A stretch of 64,000 nucleotides of DNA from Peteryoungia aggregata LMG 23059 (GCF_030814435.1 NZ_JAUSUW010000002.1:417699-481698), one strand, 5' to 3'. Shown: positions 35,135 through 43,513, counted from the first letter of the stretch. The notes: generated by a model from the sequence alone, not told the origin. Translations and numbers: made by a program.

Positions 35135-35156
35135 TTGACGTTTGCGTAAACGTAAA
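35135..35156 (+). promoter_or_regulatory. LiuR/MerR-like operator upstream of nitronate monooxygenase
   Basis: TTGACGTTTGCGTAAA (35135-35150) overlaps TTTGCGTAAACGTAAA (35141-35156). Both resemble the near-perfect TTGACGTTTACGTCAA found before fadD at 38223. It lies 20-40 bases before the gene start. The link to the LiuR-type MerR family is from memory of published motifs. Confidence 0.45.
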
Positions 35157-35175
35157 CTTCATGGGAGGTGAAGTC

Positions 35176-36135
35176 ATGGCCCTGCCGTCGATCCTGAAAG
35201 ACAATCTGAGGCTTCCCGTCGTCGCCTCGCCGCTCTTCATCATATCGCATCCGAAGCTGACGCTGGCCCAATGCAAGGCCGGCATCGTCGGCTCCTTTCC
35301 GGCGTTGAATGCCCGCCCCGAAGCGCAGCTCGACGAATGGCTTGCGGAAATCACAGAAGAGCTCGCATCGCACAACGCCAAGAACCCTGACCGCCCGGCC
35401 GCCCCCTTTGCCGTCAACCAGATCGTGCACATGTCGAACAAGCGGCTCGAGCACGACCTGATGATGTGTGTGAAGTACAAGGTGCCTGTGGTCATCTCCT
35501 CGCTCGGCGCCGTGCCGGAGGTGAATGCCGCCGTGCATTCCTATGGCGGTATCGTGCTGCATGACGTGATCAACAACCGCCACGCCAATTCGGCGATCCG
35601 CAAGGGCGCAGACGGACTGATCGCGGTTGCCACCGGCGCGGGCGGCCATGCCGGTACGCTGTCGCCCTTTGCGCTTGTTCAGGAAATCCGCGAATGGTTC
35701 GACGGTCCGCTGCTGCTGGCCGGCGCGATCGCCAATGGCGGTGCGGTGCTTGCGGCTCAGGCGATGGGCGCCGACATGGCCTATATCGGCTCGCCCTTCA
35801 TCGCGACGGAAGAGGCGCGCGCCTCTGACGAATACAAGCAGGCGATCGTCGACGCCCATGCCAACGACATCGTCTATTCCAACTACTTCACCGGCATCCA
35901 CGGCAATTATCTGAAGCCGTCGATCATTGCTGCCGGCATGGATCCCGACAATCTGCCGGTTGCCGATCCCTCGAAGATGGACTTCGACAAGGCGACCACA
36001 GGCGCCAAGGCCTGGAAGGATATCTGGGGCTGCGGTCAGGGCATCGGGGCCGTCAAGGCGGTCGAGCCGGTTGCAGCCGTCGTGGATCGGCTGGAGCGCG
36101 AGTATTTAGACGCAAAAAAGGCGATTTGCGGCTGA
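35176..36135 (+). CDS. Nitronate monooxygenase (2-nitropropane dioxygenase family)
   Basis: About 319 residues of the FMN-dependent NMO/NPD family. Features are PVVASPLFIISHPKLTLAQCKAGIVG at the N-terminus, VVISSLGAVPEVN, the flavin-phosphate loop IAVATGAGGHAG with its His, and LAGAIANGGAVLAAQAMGADMAYIGSPF. Class I NMOs oxidise alkyl nitronates; many homologues lack tested activity. GGAGGTG lies seven bases before the ATG at 35176. The preceding operator-like motif, shared with fadD, suggests control with acyl-CoA metabolism. Confidence 0.9.
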   Translation: MALPSILKDNLRLPVVASPLFIISHPKLTLAQCKAGIVGSFPALNARPEAQLDEWLAEITEELASHNAKNPDRPAAPFAVNQIVHMSNKRLEHDLMMCVKYKVPVVISSLGAVPEVNAAVHSYGGIVLHDVINNRHANSAIRKGADGLIAVATGAGGHAGTLSPFALVQEIREWFDGPLLLAGAIANGGAVLAAQAMGADMAYIGSPFIATEEARASDEYKQAIVDAHANDIVYSNYFTGIHGNYLKPSIIAAGMDPDNLPVADPSKMDFDKATTGAKAWKDIWGCGQGIGAVKAVEPVAAVVDRLEREYLDAKKAICG

Positions 36136-36184
36136 AGCCACCCCTGCTAGCGTCCCCGCAGAATCGTTTTGCGGGGACCTCGTC

Positions 36185-37246
36185 ATGCGCCTACCTGTTC
36201 TGAGCCTCACATTTGCCGCGCTCGTCGGCAGCACGCTTTCCACGCTTGCCGGAGACGGCGCCTCGAGGGATTTCAAGTCCTGGCAGGTTCTGTGCAGCCA
36301 GGCACTCTCCTGCACCATGCGACAGTTCAACGCCGGTCGCGAGATCGGACATTTTGAGTTGCAGCGGTCTGGCGGTCCGGATGCCCCGGCAACGCTGGTC
36401 GTTTATGCCGGTGCTTCAGTCCTCGATGAGGGGAGCGGCGATTTCAGCGCGACCCTGACGGTCGATGGTGGCCAGCCGATTGCGATTTCCGCCGCCGACA
36501 TCACGCTTGAGCCCGGCGGCTGGGCCTTGCGGCTGTCCGGCGATTTCATCGGGAACGGCTTCATCACATCGCTGAAGAACGGTACGGCCCTCAGGGTCGT
36601 GATCACCCGGGGTGCGACCTCGGTTGAAGGCGAGATCGGCCTTGAGGGTGCGGCCGCCAGCCTGCTCTTTGTCGATGAGTATCAGAAACGCATCGGTCAC
36701 ACCGATGCCTGGGTTTCCCCTGGCGAAAAGGTTCCAAACCCAGCCCCGCCCGTCCGCGACCTCAGTCGTTTTGCCGATTTCCCGGACCGTCTGAGCCCGC
36801 GTTTTGCGGCGGGCGGCGAATGTGCCGACACCGAGGAGAGCATGCTGGATGGCAATGCGCTTGCTCACCAACTCGCAGACGAACAGACCCTCTACGTCAC
36901 GCCCTGCGGCCTCGGCGGCGCTTACAACATGGCCTATGCCGTCTTCCTCGACAGCTATGGCACGGTCAGCTCGCTCGGCTTCCCGACCATGCTGGACGGC
37001 GCACCGAGTGCCGCCGCCTCTGCCTTCAACCTCAGCTATGACTACGAGACAAGGACCTTCTCGGCCTTCTTCAAGGGCCGCGGTGTTGGCGATTGCGGGA
37101 CGGTCAGTAAATGGACGCTGAAGGAAGGCTTTACAGGCCCGCAACTCGTTCTCATCCAGGAAGAGTACAGGGACTGCCCCGATCAGATCGACGAAAACGC
37201 GGACTTTGAGATCGCAGACTGGCCAAAGACCTGGCCGCTCAAGTAA
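36185..37246 (+). CDS. DUF1176 periplasmic protein
   Basis: A 353-residue secreted protein. The signal peptide is MRLPVLSLTFAALVGSTLSTLAG. The DUF1176 pattern follows: an N-terminal beta domain beginning RDFKSWQVLCSQALSCTM, and a C-terminal domain with TLYVTPCGLGGAYNMAYAVFLD, GRGVGDCGTVSKW and QLVLIQEEYRDCPD. Several conserved cysteines suggest disulphides. Function is unknown across the family. It follows nitronate monooxygenase in the same direction, 49 bases apart. Confidence 0.85.
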   Translation: MRLPVLSLTFAALVGSTLSTLAGDGASRDFKSWQVLCSQALSCTMRQFNAGREIGHFELQRSGGPDAPATLVVYAGASVLDEGSGDFSATLTVDGGQPIAISAADITLEPGGWALRLSGDFIGNGFITSLKNGTALRVVITRGATSVEGEIGLEGAAASLLFVDEYQKRIGHTDAWVSPGEKVPNPAPPVRDLSRFADFPDRLSPRFAAGGECADTEESMLDGNALAHQLADEQTLYVTPCGLGGAYNMAYAVFLDSYGTVSSLGFPTMLDGAPSAAASAFNLSYDYETRTFSAFFKGRGVGDCGTVSKWTLKEGFTGPQLVLIQEEYRDCPDQIDENADFEIADWPKTWPLK

Positions 37247-37370
37247 CGCCGAACCCTGCAGGCGGCCGCGGAATTTTTCCCCGGCCGCCGAAATGCGTCT
37301 TGAAATCAGCAGGCAATCCCTGTATCAGCCCCTCACCAAACGCGGCAGGGATATTCCTTGTCCAGCGTAG

Positions 37371-37446
37371 GCCGCTTTAGCTCAGGTGGTAGAGCACATC
37401 ATTCGTAATGATGGGGTCGCAGGTTCGAGTCCTGCAAGCGGCACCA
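37371..37446 (+). tRNA. tRNA-Thr (anticodon CGT)
   Basis: A 76-base cloverleaf with encoded CCA: acceptor GCCGCTT/AAGCGGC, D arm GCTCAGGTGGTAGAGC, anticodon stem CATCA/TGATG with loop TTCGTAA (CGT, Thr ACG codons), T arm GCAGGTTCGAGTCCTGC. No integrase or direct repeat of its 3' end is visible nearby. Confidence 0.97.
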
Positions 37447-37624
37447 TTTTCCAACCAAGTTTCATCAAGCTCCCCTTCCCCCTCAGGGCTTTCTGTGCCA
37501 AGAGCGCCGTCGGGCGCGAGTGCCGTAAACTTTAGTACGGGCTCGGGCGGGTTGATTGACGTCTCTCCTGCTGCAGCGCGATTACGCTGCCGTCCACTTT
37601 CAAAGTCCTCCGCATGCTGCGCAT

Positions 37625-37653
37625 GAAAAAGGGCCCCGCATTGCGAGGCCCTT
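37625..37653 (-). terminator. Terminator after the PRC-barrel gene
   Basis: On the minus strand AGGGCCTCGC, loop AAT, GCGGGGCCCT then TTTTTC. It sits about 27 bases beyond the stop of the PRC-barrel gene; a 10-pair stem with one G-T pair and a good T-tract. Confidence 0.85.
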
Positions 37654-37679
37654 CGATCGTCACTGGATGACCGGAGCGG

Positions 37680-38072
37680 TCAGATCCAGTAGGGCGGGAC
37701 GCCATAGTAGTCGTAGACCGAGCGACCGTTGTTCCGGTACCAGTCCTCACTGTCGTCCTTGTAGCGAGGTGCGGCCTCCACCTGTTCCTTGGTGAGATCG
37801 ATGCGATAGCCATCGAGGCTTTCGTCATAGGTCAGCTTTTCCCAGGGGAGCGGGTAATAGTCGTCGCCGATGCCCCAGAAGCCGCCAAAGCTCAGGACCG
37901 CATAGGCGACGCGGCCGCCGCGCTTTTCAAGAATGATGCGCTGGATCGAGCCGATGCGCTCGCCGTCGAGGCCGTAGACGACTGTACCTTCTACCTTGTC
38001 GCTGGCAATCAGGCTCGCCGTGTCCTTGACATAGGGATCCTGGCCGGTGGTGGCACGATTTTCCTGTCGCAT
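37680..38072 (-). CDS. PRC-barrel domain protein
   Basis: A 130-residue cytosolic protein with one PRC-barrel: LIASDKVEGTVVYGLDGERIGSIQRIILEKRGG, then VAYAVLSFGGFWGIGDDYYPLPWEKL. PRC barrels occur in RimM and photosynthetic reaction-centre subunit H; the stand-alone rhizobial forms are small, often stress-related, and of unknown role. The C-terminal tail is rich in Tyr (EDWYRNNGRSVYDYYGVPPYW). AAGGAGA lies before the start. Confidence 0.88.
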   Translation of the reverse strand: MRQENRATTGQDPYVKDTASLIASDKVEGTVVYGLDGERIGSIQRIILEKRGGRVAYAVLSFGGFWGIGDDYYPLPWEKLTYDESLDGYRIDLTKEQVEAAPRYKDDSEDWYRNNGRSVYDYYGVPPYWI

Positions 38073-38143
38073 TCGTCATTCTCCTTCTGTTGTTCATCGA
38101 TGGGAGCTTAACGGTGGGGCTGCGTCATGGTTCCCCCTCAACA

Positions 38144-38212
38144 GGCATCAGGCATCAGGCATCAGGCATCAGGCATCAGGCATCAGGCATCAGGCATCAG
38201 GCATCAGGCATC
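38144..38212 (+). repeat. Heptanucleotide tandem repeat (GGCATCA), about 9.9 copies
   Basis: Nine perfect copies of GGCATCA run from 38144 to 38206, followed by a six-base partial copy. There are no spacers. It is non-coding, lying between the PRC-barrel gene start and the operator-like site of fadD (38223). Confidence 0.97.
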
Positions 38213-38222
38213 GACGCAATTG

Positions 38223-38238
38223 TTGACGTTTACGTCAA
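38223..38238 (+). promoter_or_regulatory. LiuR/MerR-like palindromic operator upstream of fadD
   Basis: TTGACGTTTACGTCAA is a perfect 7+7 inverted repeat (TTGACGT / ACGTCAA) with a two-base centre, typical spacing for MerR-family sites. It lies ten bases beyond the heptanucleotide repeat and about 120 bases before fadD. Its TTGACG could double as a -35 element. Confidence 0.6.
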
Positions 38239-38356
38239 GGTTATATAGCGTCCGGGCACTTGCACTGCCGATGTGAAAGCATAAGCTTTCGGGACCTGAG
38301 GAGGAACCTGCCCCGGAAGGGCGTGCACAGCAGACAAATGATTTCGGGAGGACTAC

Positions 38357-40063
38357 ATGACGGAAACTCTGAGCCGCCTCAGCGGCCGCGCCGCCGAGAA
38401 GATATGGGTCAATTCCTACCCGGCCGCCGTGCCGGCCGAGATCGCGCCGCATGCCCATGCATCGCTCGGCGCGCTTTTCGAGGCGAGCTGCGCGAAATTC
38501 GCCGATCGCCTCGCCTTCTCCAGCATGGGCCGCGGCATGACCTTCCGCGAGCTTGAGCAGCAATCGCGCAAGGTCGGCGCATGGCTGCAGGCGAAGGGAC
38601 TGGTGAAGGGTGACCGCGTCGCCGTGATGACGCCGAACATCCTGCAGAACCCGGTGAGCGTCTACGGTATCCTTCGGGCCGGCATGACCGTGGTCAACGT
38701 CAACCCGCTCTACACGCCGCGCGAACTGGAACACCAGCTCAAGGATTCCGGCGCCAAGGCGATCATCGTGCTCGAAAATTTCGCCCACACGGTCGAACAG
38801 GTGGTGGCCCGCACAGACGTGAAGCATGTGGTGGTCTGCGCCATGGGCGACATGCTCGGCTTGAAGGGCCACATCGTCAATCTCGTGGTGCGCAAGGTGA
38901 AGAAGCTCGTACCCGCATGGTCGATCCCGGGCCACACGGGCTTCAGGGCGATGCTGGCCGAAGGCGAGAAGCTGTCGCTGAAGCCGGTCGACGTGGTGTC
39001 GAGTGATGTCGCCTTCCTGCAGTATACCGGCGGCACGACCGGCGTTTCAAAGGGCGCGACCCTGACGCATGCCAATCTGCTTGCCAACAAGCAGCAGATC
39101 GCGCTGTGGCTCGAAGCCGCCTTCGCAGGGCATTCGAAGCCCGATGTGTTGAACTTCGTCTGCGCGCTGCCGCTCTACCACATCTTTGCGCTGACGGTGA
39201 ATTCGCTGATGGGCGTGGCGCTTGGCGGCCATAACCTCCTGATTGCCAATCCGCGTGATATCCCGGCCTTTATCAAGGAGCTGCAGAGCTTCAAGGCGCA
39301 TGTCTTCCCGGGTCTCAACACGCTGTTCAACGCGATGATGAACAACCCGGAATTCAAGAAGATCGACTTCTCCTCGCTGATGCTGGTGCTCGGCGGCGGC
39401 ATGGCGATCCAGCGGCCGGTGGCCGAGCGCTGGCTGGAGATGACGGGTCGTCCGATCACTGAGGGTTACGGTCTGTCCGAGACGTCGCCGGTTGCCACTG
39501 TCAATCGTCTCGACACCCGTGAATTCTCCGGCATGATCGGCCTGCCCCTGCCTTCGACGGATATCGAGATCCGCGACGAGGACGGCAACACGCTGCCGGT
39601 CGGCGAAGTGGGCGAAATCTGCATCCGTGGCCCGCAGGTCATGGCCGGCTATTGGCAGCGCCCGGAAGAGACGGCCAAGGTGATGAGCGCCGATGGCTTC
39701 TTCCGCTCCGGCGACATGGGCCTGATGGACGAGCGCGGCTATGTGAAGATCGTCGACCGCAAGAAGGACATGATCCTCGTTTCCGGCTTCAACGTCTATC
39801 CGAACGAGATCGAGGAAGTCGCCGTGATGCATGCCGGCGTCTTGGAATGCGCCGCTGTCGGCGTGCCGGACGAGCATTCGGGCGAGGCGGTAAAGCTCTT
39901 CGTGGTGAAGAAGGACGAGAACCTCACCATCGACGAGCTGAAGGCCCATTGCGCCGCCAACCTCACCAACTACAAGCGGCCGCGCTATATCGAGTTCCGC
40001 ACTGAGCTGCCGAAAACCAATGTCGGCAAGATCCTGCGGCGCGAGTTGCGCGACGGAAAATAA
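38357..40063 (+). CDS. fadD: Long-chain fatty-acid--CoA ligase
   Basis: A 568-residue adenylate-forming enzyme that activates fatty acids with ATP and CoA for beta-oxidation. The AMP-binding signature YTGGTTGVSKGATLTH is present, along with EGYGLSETSPVATVN, FRSGDMGLMDERGYVKIVDRKKDMI and the catalytic Lys region PKTNVGKILRREL at the C-terminus. Size and motifs fit FadD rather than a short-chain ligase. GGGAGG precedes the ATG. A palindromic operator and a 7-bp repeat array lie upstream; a terminator follows. Confidence 0.93.
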   Translation: MTETLSRLSGRAAEKIWVNSYPAAVPAEIAPHAHASLGALFEASCAKFADRLAFSSMGRGMTFRELEQQSRKVGAWLQAKGLVKGDRVAVMTPNILQNPVSVYGILRAGMTVVNVNPLYTPRELEHQLKDSGAKAIIVLENFAHTVEQVVARTDVKHVVVCAMGDMLGLKGHIVNLVVRKVKKLVPAWSIPGHTGFRAMLAEGEKLSLKPVDVVSSDVAFLQYTGGTTGVSKGATLTHANLLANKQQIALWLEAAFAGHSKPDVLNFVCALPLYHIFALTVNSLMGVALGGHNLLIANPRDIPAFIKELQSFKAHVFPGLNTLFNAMMNNPEFKKIDFSSLMLVLGGGMAIQRPVAERWLEMTGRPITEGYGLSETSPVATVNRLDTREFSGMIGLPLPSTDIEIRDEDGNTLPVGEVGEICIRGPQVMAGYWQRPEETAKVMSADGFFRSGDMGLMDERGYVKIVDRKKDMILVSGFNVYPNEIEEVAVMHAGVLECAAVGVPDEHSGEAVKLFVVKKDENLTIDELKAHCAANLTNYKRPRYIEFRTELPKTNVGKILRRELRDGK

Positions 40064-40077
40064 ATCGATTTAAATTT

Positions 40078-40102
40078 GGGGAGGCTCTAGCCTCCCCTTC
40101 GT
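40078..40102 (+). terminator. Intrinsic terminator after fadD
   Basis: GGGGAGGC (40078-40085), loop TCTA, GCCTCCCC (40090-40097), then TTCGTCTT. An 8-bp perfect stem with an imperfect T-tract, 14 bases beyond the stop. Confidence 0.75.
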
Positions 40103-40165
40103 CTTGATCCCGTCTCAAGTCGCTAATAAGGTCCCCGACATCATCGTCGAACCAGGGACATTCCG

Positions 40166-41794
40166 ATGCAATCCATCATCGACACACTGACGAGCACGGT
40201 CGCCGCCACCCATGCCGAGGATCTGCGCGCAGCCTTTGCCGCCGATCCGCAGCGTTTCAGCCGCTTTTCCGCCTCGCTCGACGACCTGTTGATGGATTAT
40301 TCCAAATGCGCCGTGAATGACGAGGTGCTCGATCAGCTCGAGCAGCTGCTGGTGACGGCTGGCGTCGCCGAAAAGCGTGACGAAATGTTTTCGGGCGCGC
40401 CGATCAACTTCACCGAAGGCCGCGCCGTGCTGCACACCGCGCTGCGCAACCGCTCCAACCGCCCCGTCATCGTTGATGGCCGTGACGTCATGCCTGACGT
40501 GAACGGCGTTCTCGACGCCATGGGCAAGTTTGTCGATGGCATTCGCTCCGGCGAGATGAAGGGCGCGACAGGCAAGGCCATCACCGATGTCGTTAATATC
40601 GGCATTGGCGGCTCGGATCTGGGTCCCGTGATGGCCACGCTGGCGCTCTCGCCCTTCCATGACGGCCCGCGCCTGCATTTCGTCTCCAATATCGACGGCG
40701 CGCATATCGCCGACACGCTGAAGACGCTCCATGCTGAGACCACGCTGTTCATCGTGGCGTCCAAGACCTTTACCACCATCGAGACGATGACCAATGCCCA
40801 GACGGCGCGCGCCTTCATCGCCGATGCGCTGGGGGAAGCCGCCGTTGGCCACCATTTCTGCGCTGTGTCGACCGCCCTCGACAAGGTCGCCGCCTTCGGT
40901 ATCGATCAAGCCCGCGTCTTCGGCTTCTGGGACTGGGTCGGCGGACGTTACTCGATCTGGTCGGCGATCGGCCTGCCGCTGATGATCGCGATCGGCCCAG
41001 ACAATTTCGGCGATTTCCTCGCTGGCGGCCATGCAATGGATGAGCATTTCCGCAAGGCGCCCTTCCGGCAGAACCTGCCGATGCTGCTCGGCGCGCTCGG
41101 CGTCTATCACCGCAACGTTTTGAACTACGCGACCCGCGCAATCCTGCCCTATGACCAGCGCCTGTCGCGCTTCCCGGCCTATCTGCAGCAGCTCGACATG
41201 GAATCGAACGGCAAGAGCGTGACGATCGACGGCAAGCCGGTCCAGGGGGCCTCCGGCCCCGTCGTCTGGGGCGAACCCGGCACCAATGGCCAGCACGCCT
41301 TCTATCAGCTGATCCACCAGGGCACGAGCGTCATCCCGGCCGAGTTCCTGATCGCCGCCAATGGCTTCGAGCCGGAGCTGCGCCACCAGCACGAACTGCT
41401 GATCGCCAATTGCCTGGCCCAGTCGGAAGCGCTGATGAAGGGCCGTACCCTTGCGGAAGCGAAGAGCCAGCTGACGGCGAAGGGTGTGCCGGACGAAGAA
41501 GCCGATTTCCTCGCCCCGCACCGCGTCTTCTCCGGCAACCGCCCGTCGATCACCTTCGTCTATGAGCAGCTGACCCCGTTTACGCTGGGACGCCTGATCG
41601 CGCTCTACGAACACCGCGTCTTCGTCGAAGGCGTAATCTTCCGGATCAATTCGTTTGACCAGTGGGGCGTGGAGCTCGGCAAGGAACTGGCGACGGGGCT
41701 CTTGCCGGTGGTGCAGGGGAAAGTGGCGGCGACCGGGCATGACAGCTCGACGGCGGGATTGGTGTCGGCGCTGGCAGAACGGAAGATGGGGTGA
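40166..41794 (+). CDS. pgi: Glucose-6-phosphate isomerase
   Basis: A 542-residue enzyme interconverting glucose-6-phosphate and fructose-6-phosphate. Both family signatures are visible: [14 protein letters not shown] and [17 protein letters not shown], plus the C-terminal region with [13 protein letters not shown] and [13 protein letters not shown]. Length matches the long bacterial form. It stands as a single gene, 100 bases after fadD. It would connect imported fructose (after Frk) to the Entner-Doudoroff and pentose-phosphate routes. Confidence 0.97.
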   Translation: MQSIIDTLTSTVAATHAEDLRAAFAADPQRFSRFSASLDDLLMDYSKCAVNDEVLDQLEQLLVTAGVAEKRDEMFSGAPINFTEGRAVLHTALRNRSNRPVIVDGRDVMPDVNGVLDAMGKFVDGIRSGEMKGATGKAITDVVNIGIGGSDLGPVMATLALSPFHDGPRLHFVSNIDGAHIADTLKTLHAETTLFIVASKTFTTIETMTNAQTARAFIADALGEAAVGHHFCAVSTALDKVAAFGIDQARVFGFWDWVGGRYSIWSAIGLPLMIAIGPDNFGDFLAGGHAMDEHFRKAPFRQNLPMLLGALGVYHRNVLNYATRAILPYDQRLSRFPAYLQQLDMESNGKSVTIDGKPVQGASGPVVWGEPGTNGQHAFYQLIHQGTSVIPAEFLIAANGFEPELRHQHELLIANCLAQSEALMKGRTLAEAKSQLTAKGVPDEEADFLAPHRVFSGNRPSITFVYEQLTPFTLGRLIALYEHRVFVEGVIFRINSFDQWGVELGKELATGLLPVVQGKVAATGHDSSTAGLVSALAERKMG

Positions 41795-41830
41795 GGAGCG
41801 CCTGTAATCGGGCAGTTTGCTTGATGACGC

Positions 41831-41872
41831 CTCCGAATTGATATACGTTGTGCTGGAAGTATATCTTCGGAG
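41831..41872 (+). promoter_or_regulatory. Bipartite inverted repeat at the vapBC promoter
   Basis: CTCCGAA (41831-41837) pairs with TTCGGAG (41866-41872), and GATATAC (41840-41846) with GTATATC (41859-41865); only a two-base offset interrupts the left arm. It ends six bases before the antitoxin ATG and includes TTGATA and TATATC, candidate -35 and -10 elements. It is the expected place for autorepression by the antitoxin-toxin complex. Confidence 0.7.
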
Positions 41873-41878
41873 TCCACC

Positions 41879-42109
41879 ATGCAGATCGCCAAATGGGGCA
41901 ATAGCCTTGCGGTGCGCCTCCCCGCCAGCGTGGTCGAAGCGCTGAATCTAAAGGAAGGCGATGATATCGAAATTCGCGCCGCAAACTGGCGCGAGTTCGA
42001 TGTAGCGCGCAAACCCACGCCTGAGGATCTTCTAGAGCGCCTTCGAGCCTTCCGGGGCCGGTTGCCGGCTGATTTCAAATTCGACCGGGATGAGGCGAAT
42101 GGGCGGTAG
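41879..42109 (+). CDS. vapB: AbrB/MazE-type antitoxin of a vapBC pair
   Basis: A 76-residue protein with an N-terminal SpoVT-AbrB swapped-hairpin fold (MQIAKWGNSLAVRLPASVVE, then LKEGDDIEIRAA) that binds DNA, and a C-terminal segment (DLLERLRAFRGRLPADFKF) expected to wrap the toxin. It overlaps the downstream PIN toxin gene by about 20 bases, the usual coupling in type II toxin-antitoxin modules. The extended palindrome just upstream is the likely operator. Confidence 0.9.
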   Translation: MQIAKWGNSLAVRLPASVVEALNLKEGDDIEIRAANWREFDVARKPTPEDLLERLRAFRGRLPADFKFDRDEANGR

Positions 42110-42503
42110 GTTCCTCGATACGAACCTGCTGCTTTACCTCGCCTCCGGCGATGCCCAGAAAGCCGATCGGGCGGAGGCCGTCCTTGGCCAAGGCGGCACG
42201 ATCAGCGTTCAGGTGCTCAACGAAATCGCCAATGTGCTGCGCCGGAAGATCCAGATGTCCTGGTCGGACACCCATGTGTTTCTCGACATGATCCGGGCCT
42301 TGCTGACAGTCGAACCGGTCACGCAGGCGACACACGAAACAGGACTTCGGGTCTCCGAGCGCTACGGCCTTTCCATCTATGATGCGATGATCGTTGCCGC
42401 CGCACTTCTGGCCGAGTGCGACACATTGATCTCAGAAGACATGCAGGACGGCCTTGTCATCGATAACCGCCTGCGCATCGTCAATCCGTTCGGCCAAGCG
42501 TGA
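42090..42503 (+). CDS. vapC: PIN-domain toxin of a vapBC pair
   Basis: A 137-residue PIN-domain ribonuclease with acidic active-site residues in FLDTNLLLYL (Asp), E of EIANVLRRK, and YGLSIYDAMIVAAAL plus CDTLISEDMQDG. VapC toxins cut tRNA or rRNA when freed from the antitoxin. ATG codons at 42090 and 42099 are both possible; either overlaps the antitoxin. It sits next to a stretch with sugar-kinase remnants and orphan genes, consistent with an accessory insertion zone. Confidence 0.9.
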   Translation: MRRMGGRFLDTNLLLYLASGDAQKADRAEAVLGQGGTISVQVLNEIANVLRRKIQMSWSDTHVFLDMIRALLTVEPVTQATHETGLRVSERYGLSIYDAMIVAAALLAECDTLISEDMQDGLVIDNRLRIVNPFGQA

Positions 42504-42554
42504 AGGCGGGAGGATTGAAGCTGGCGGAAGGTGAGGGGATCTCGCCTCCCTCAC

Positions 42555-42609
42555 CTCAAAACCTGATCTCAGCCGCCGTCGGCGGGTTGCCCGCTGCCCG
42601 CGATACGGA
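42555..42609 (-). pseudogene. Remnant of a fructokinase 3' end (copy A)
   Basis: On the minus strand this encodes SVSRAAGNPPTAAEIRF and a stop. The intact fructokinase 43673-43727 ends TVSRAGANPPTAAEIGF and a stop: 13 of 17 residues agree and about 84% of 55 bases. There is no start or upstream catalytic region, so it is a fragment left by duplication or recombination. Confidence 0.8.
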
Positions 42610-42701
42610 GGACCTCCGAGAACTGCAATGACCACAATGCGAATGACTGCTTTTGGCGCATAGTTGCCGATACGGCAGTCAATCTGAAGAGAGGTCAGTT
42701 G

Positions 42702-43064
42702 TCAGGCTGTCCCGTTCTCAGCCTCCAAATCTGCAAGAGTAAGTGGCCGGAACTTGAGGATCAGCTTAGGGCCGTCGTAAAGATCAATTTCTTCGACAGA
42801 GTCATGCAGCTGCACGATGCGATAGAAGTGTAATTCTGCAGGCTGCGGTCTCGTGGTGAGCACCCCATCTGGATCCGGCAAAACGACCTCGCAGGTTGCA
42901 AAGCCTTCGATTCCCTGCGCCAGAGGTCGCAAGTGGTTCTTATAGTCCCAAGGGGTCCCTTCCACACGGAACACGCTACCCAAAATCTTCATGGCGACAA
43001 GATGCATCGAGCTTGATCCGTTTGCAGTCACACCGTGGGAATTGAAATGCGTCCATCCCTGCAC
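42702..43064 (-). CDS. Hypothetical protein (orphan, accessory region)
   Basis: A 120-residue protein with no family I recognise, in sequence visibly less GC-rich than the surrounding chromosome. The central part is VFRVEGTPWDYKNHLRPLAQ, then alternating strands rich in Asp/Glu and aromatic residues ending FRPLTLADLEAENGTA. No signal peptide or membrane helix. The start (GTG at 43064, or ATG at 43007) is uncertain; open coding-like sequence continues a little upstream without a good start. It lies 38 bases after the next orphan gene and in the same direction, so the two form a small unit between kinase remnants. Confidence 0.6.
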   Translation of the reverse strand: MQGWTHFNSHGVTANGSSSMHLVAMKILGSVFRVEGTPWDYKNHLRPLAQGIEGFATCEVVLPDPDGVLTTRPQPAELHFYRIVQLHDSVEEIDLYDGPKLILKFRPLTLADLEAENGTA

Positions 43065-43102
43065 TTCGGCAATGGCGGCGAAAGTGCGGGCAATGCCTAA
43101 TC

Positions 43103-43513
43103 TCAGATTTTGGCGATCAATACATCCTCACCTTCGATTTTATATGATCGAGTAAAACTGATGCTTGAGGAAAAGCAGTTCCATTCCACCACAACAGCTA
43201 GGCAGTGTTTGCTTAACTCCAGCATAAGGATCTCCCCATCTGGTGCCACCATCAACTCACCATCATTCGGCTCACCGTCAACCAGAATACTTGAAACGGA
43301 GGAAACGCTCAGTTTTACCCGAGCCCTGACCCCATTGATTAAGACATCGTCAAGGCACAAATCGATATAGGGGCCTCGCCTGATAAAGGCTGATACCGTC
43401 GATTCGTGAAATGAAATGCCTGCCGCCGCCCCATCAGACACGGTCTCCGCACAGTTTCCACCCATTTCAGCCGCGCCTTCTGAATGGCTCGTGACCCCAC
43501 CCCAAAAGCTCAT
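43103..43513 (-). CDS. Hypothetical protein (orphan, accessory region)
   Basis: A 136-residue protein with a low-complexity N-terminus and a beta-rich remainder beginning FHESTVSAFIRRGPYIDLCLDDVLING and containing EWNCFSSSISFTRSYKI. Strands with a central charged loop (VDGEPNDGELMVAPDGEILML) suggest a small beta barrel or sandwich. No export signal. Base composition is lower in GC than neighbouring housekeeping genes. The true start may be at MGGNCAETV (17th codon). Small stand-alone beta proteins in pairs can be immunity proteins of contact-dependent toxins, but no toxin gene is visible here. Confidence 0.58.
   Translation of the reverse strand: MSFWGGVTSHSEGAAEMGGNCAETVSDGAAAGISFHESTVSAFIRRGPYIDLCLDDVLINGVRARVKLSVSSVSSILVDGEPNDGELMVAPDGEILMLELSKHCLAVVVEWNCFSSSISFTRSYKIEGEDVLIAKI

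Noticed and set aside
34912..35901. A possible N-terminal extension of the membrane-anchored protein at 33733-34911 to a 722-residue product
   Set aside because: The extra region is antisense to the nitronate monooxygenase gene, has no protein-like motifs, and the ATG at 34911 has its own ribosome site.
37371..37446. tRNA-Thr as the attachment site of an integrated element
   Set aside because: No integrase, no repeated 3' tRNA end and no compositional shift follow it.
38144..38212. CRISPR array
   Set aside because: The units are 7 bases with no spacers and no cas genes are present, so it is a simple tandem repeat.
40115..41740. 541-residue minus-strand open frame opposite pgi
   Set aside because: Shadow of pgi; no recognisable domain and His/Arg/Gly-rich sequence.
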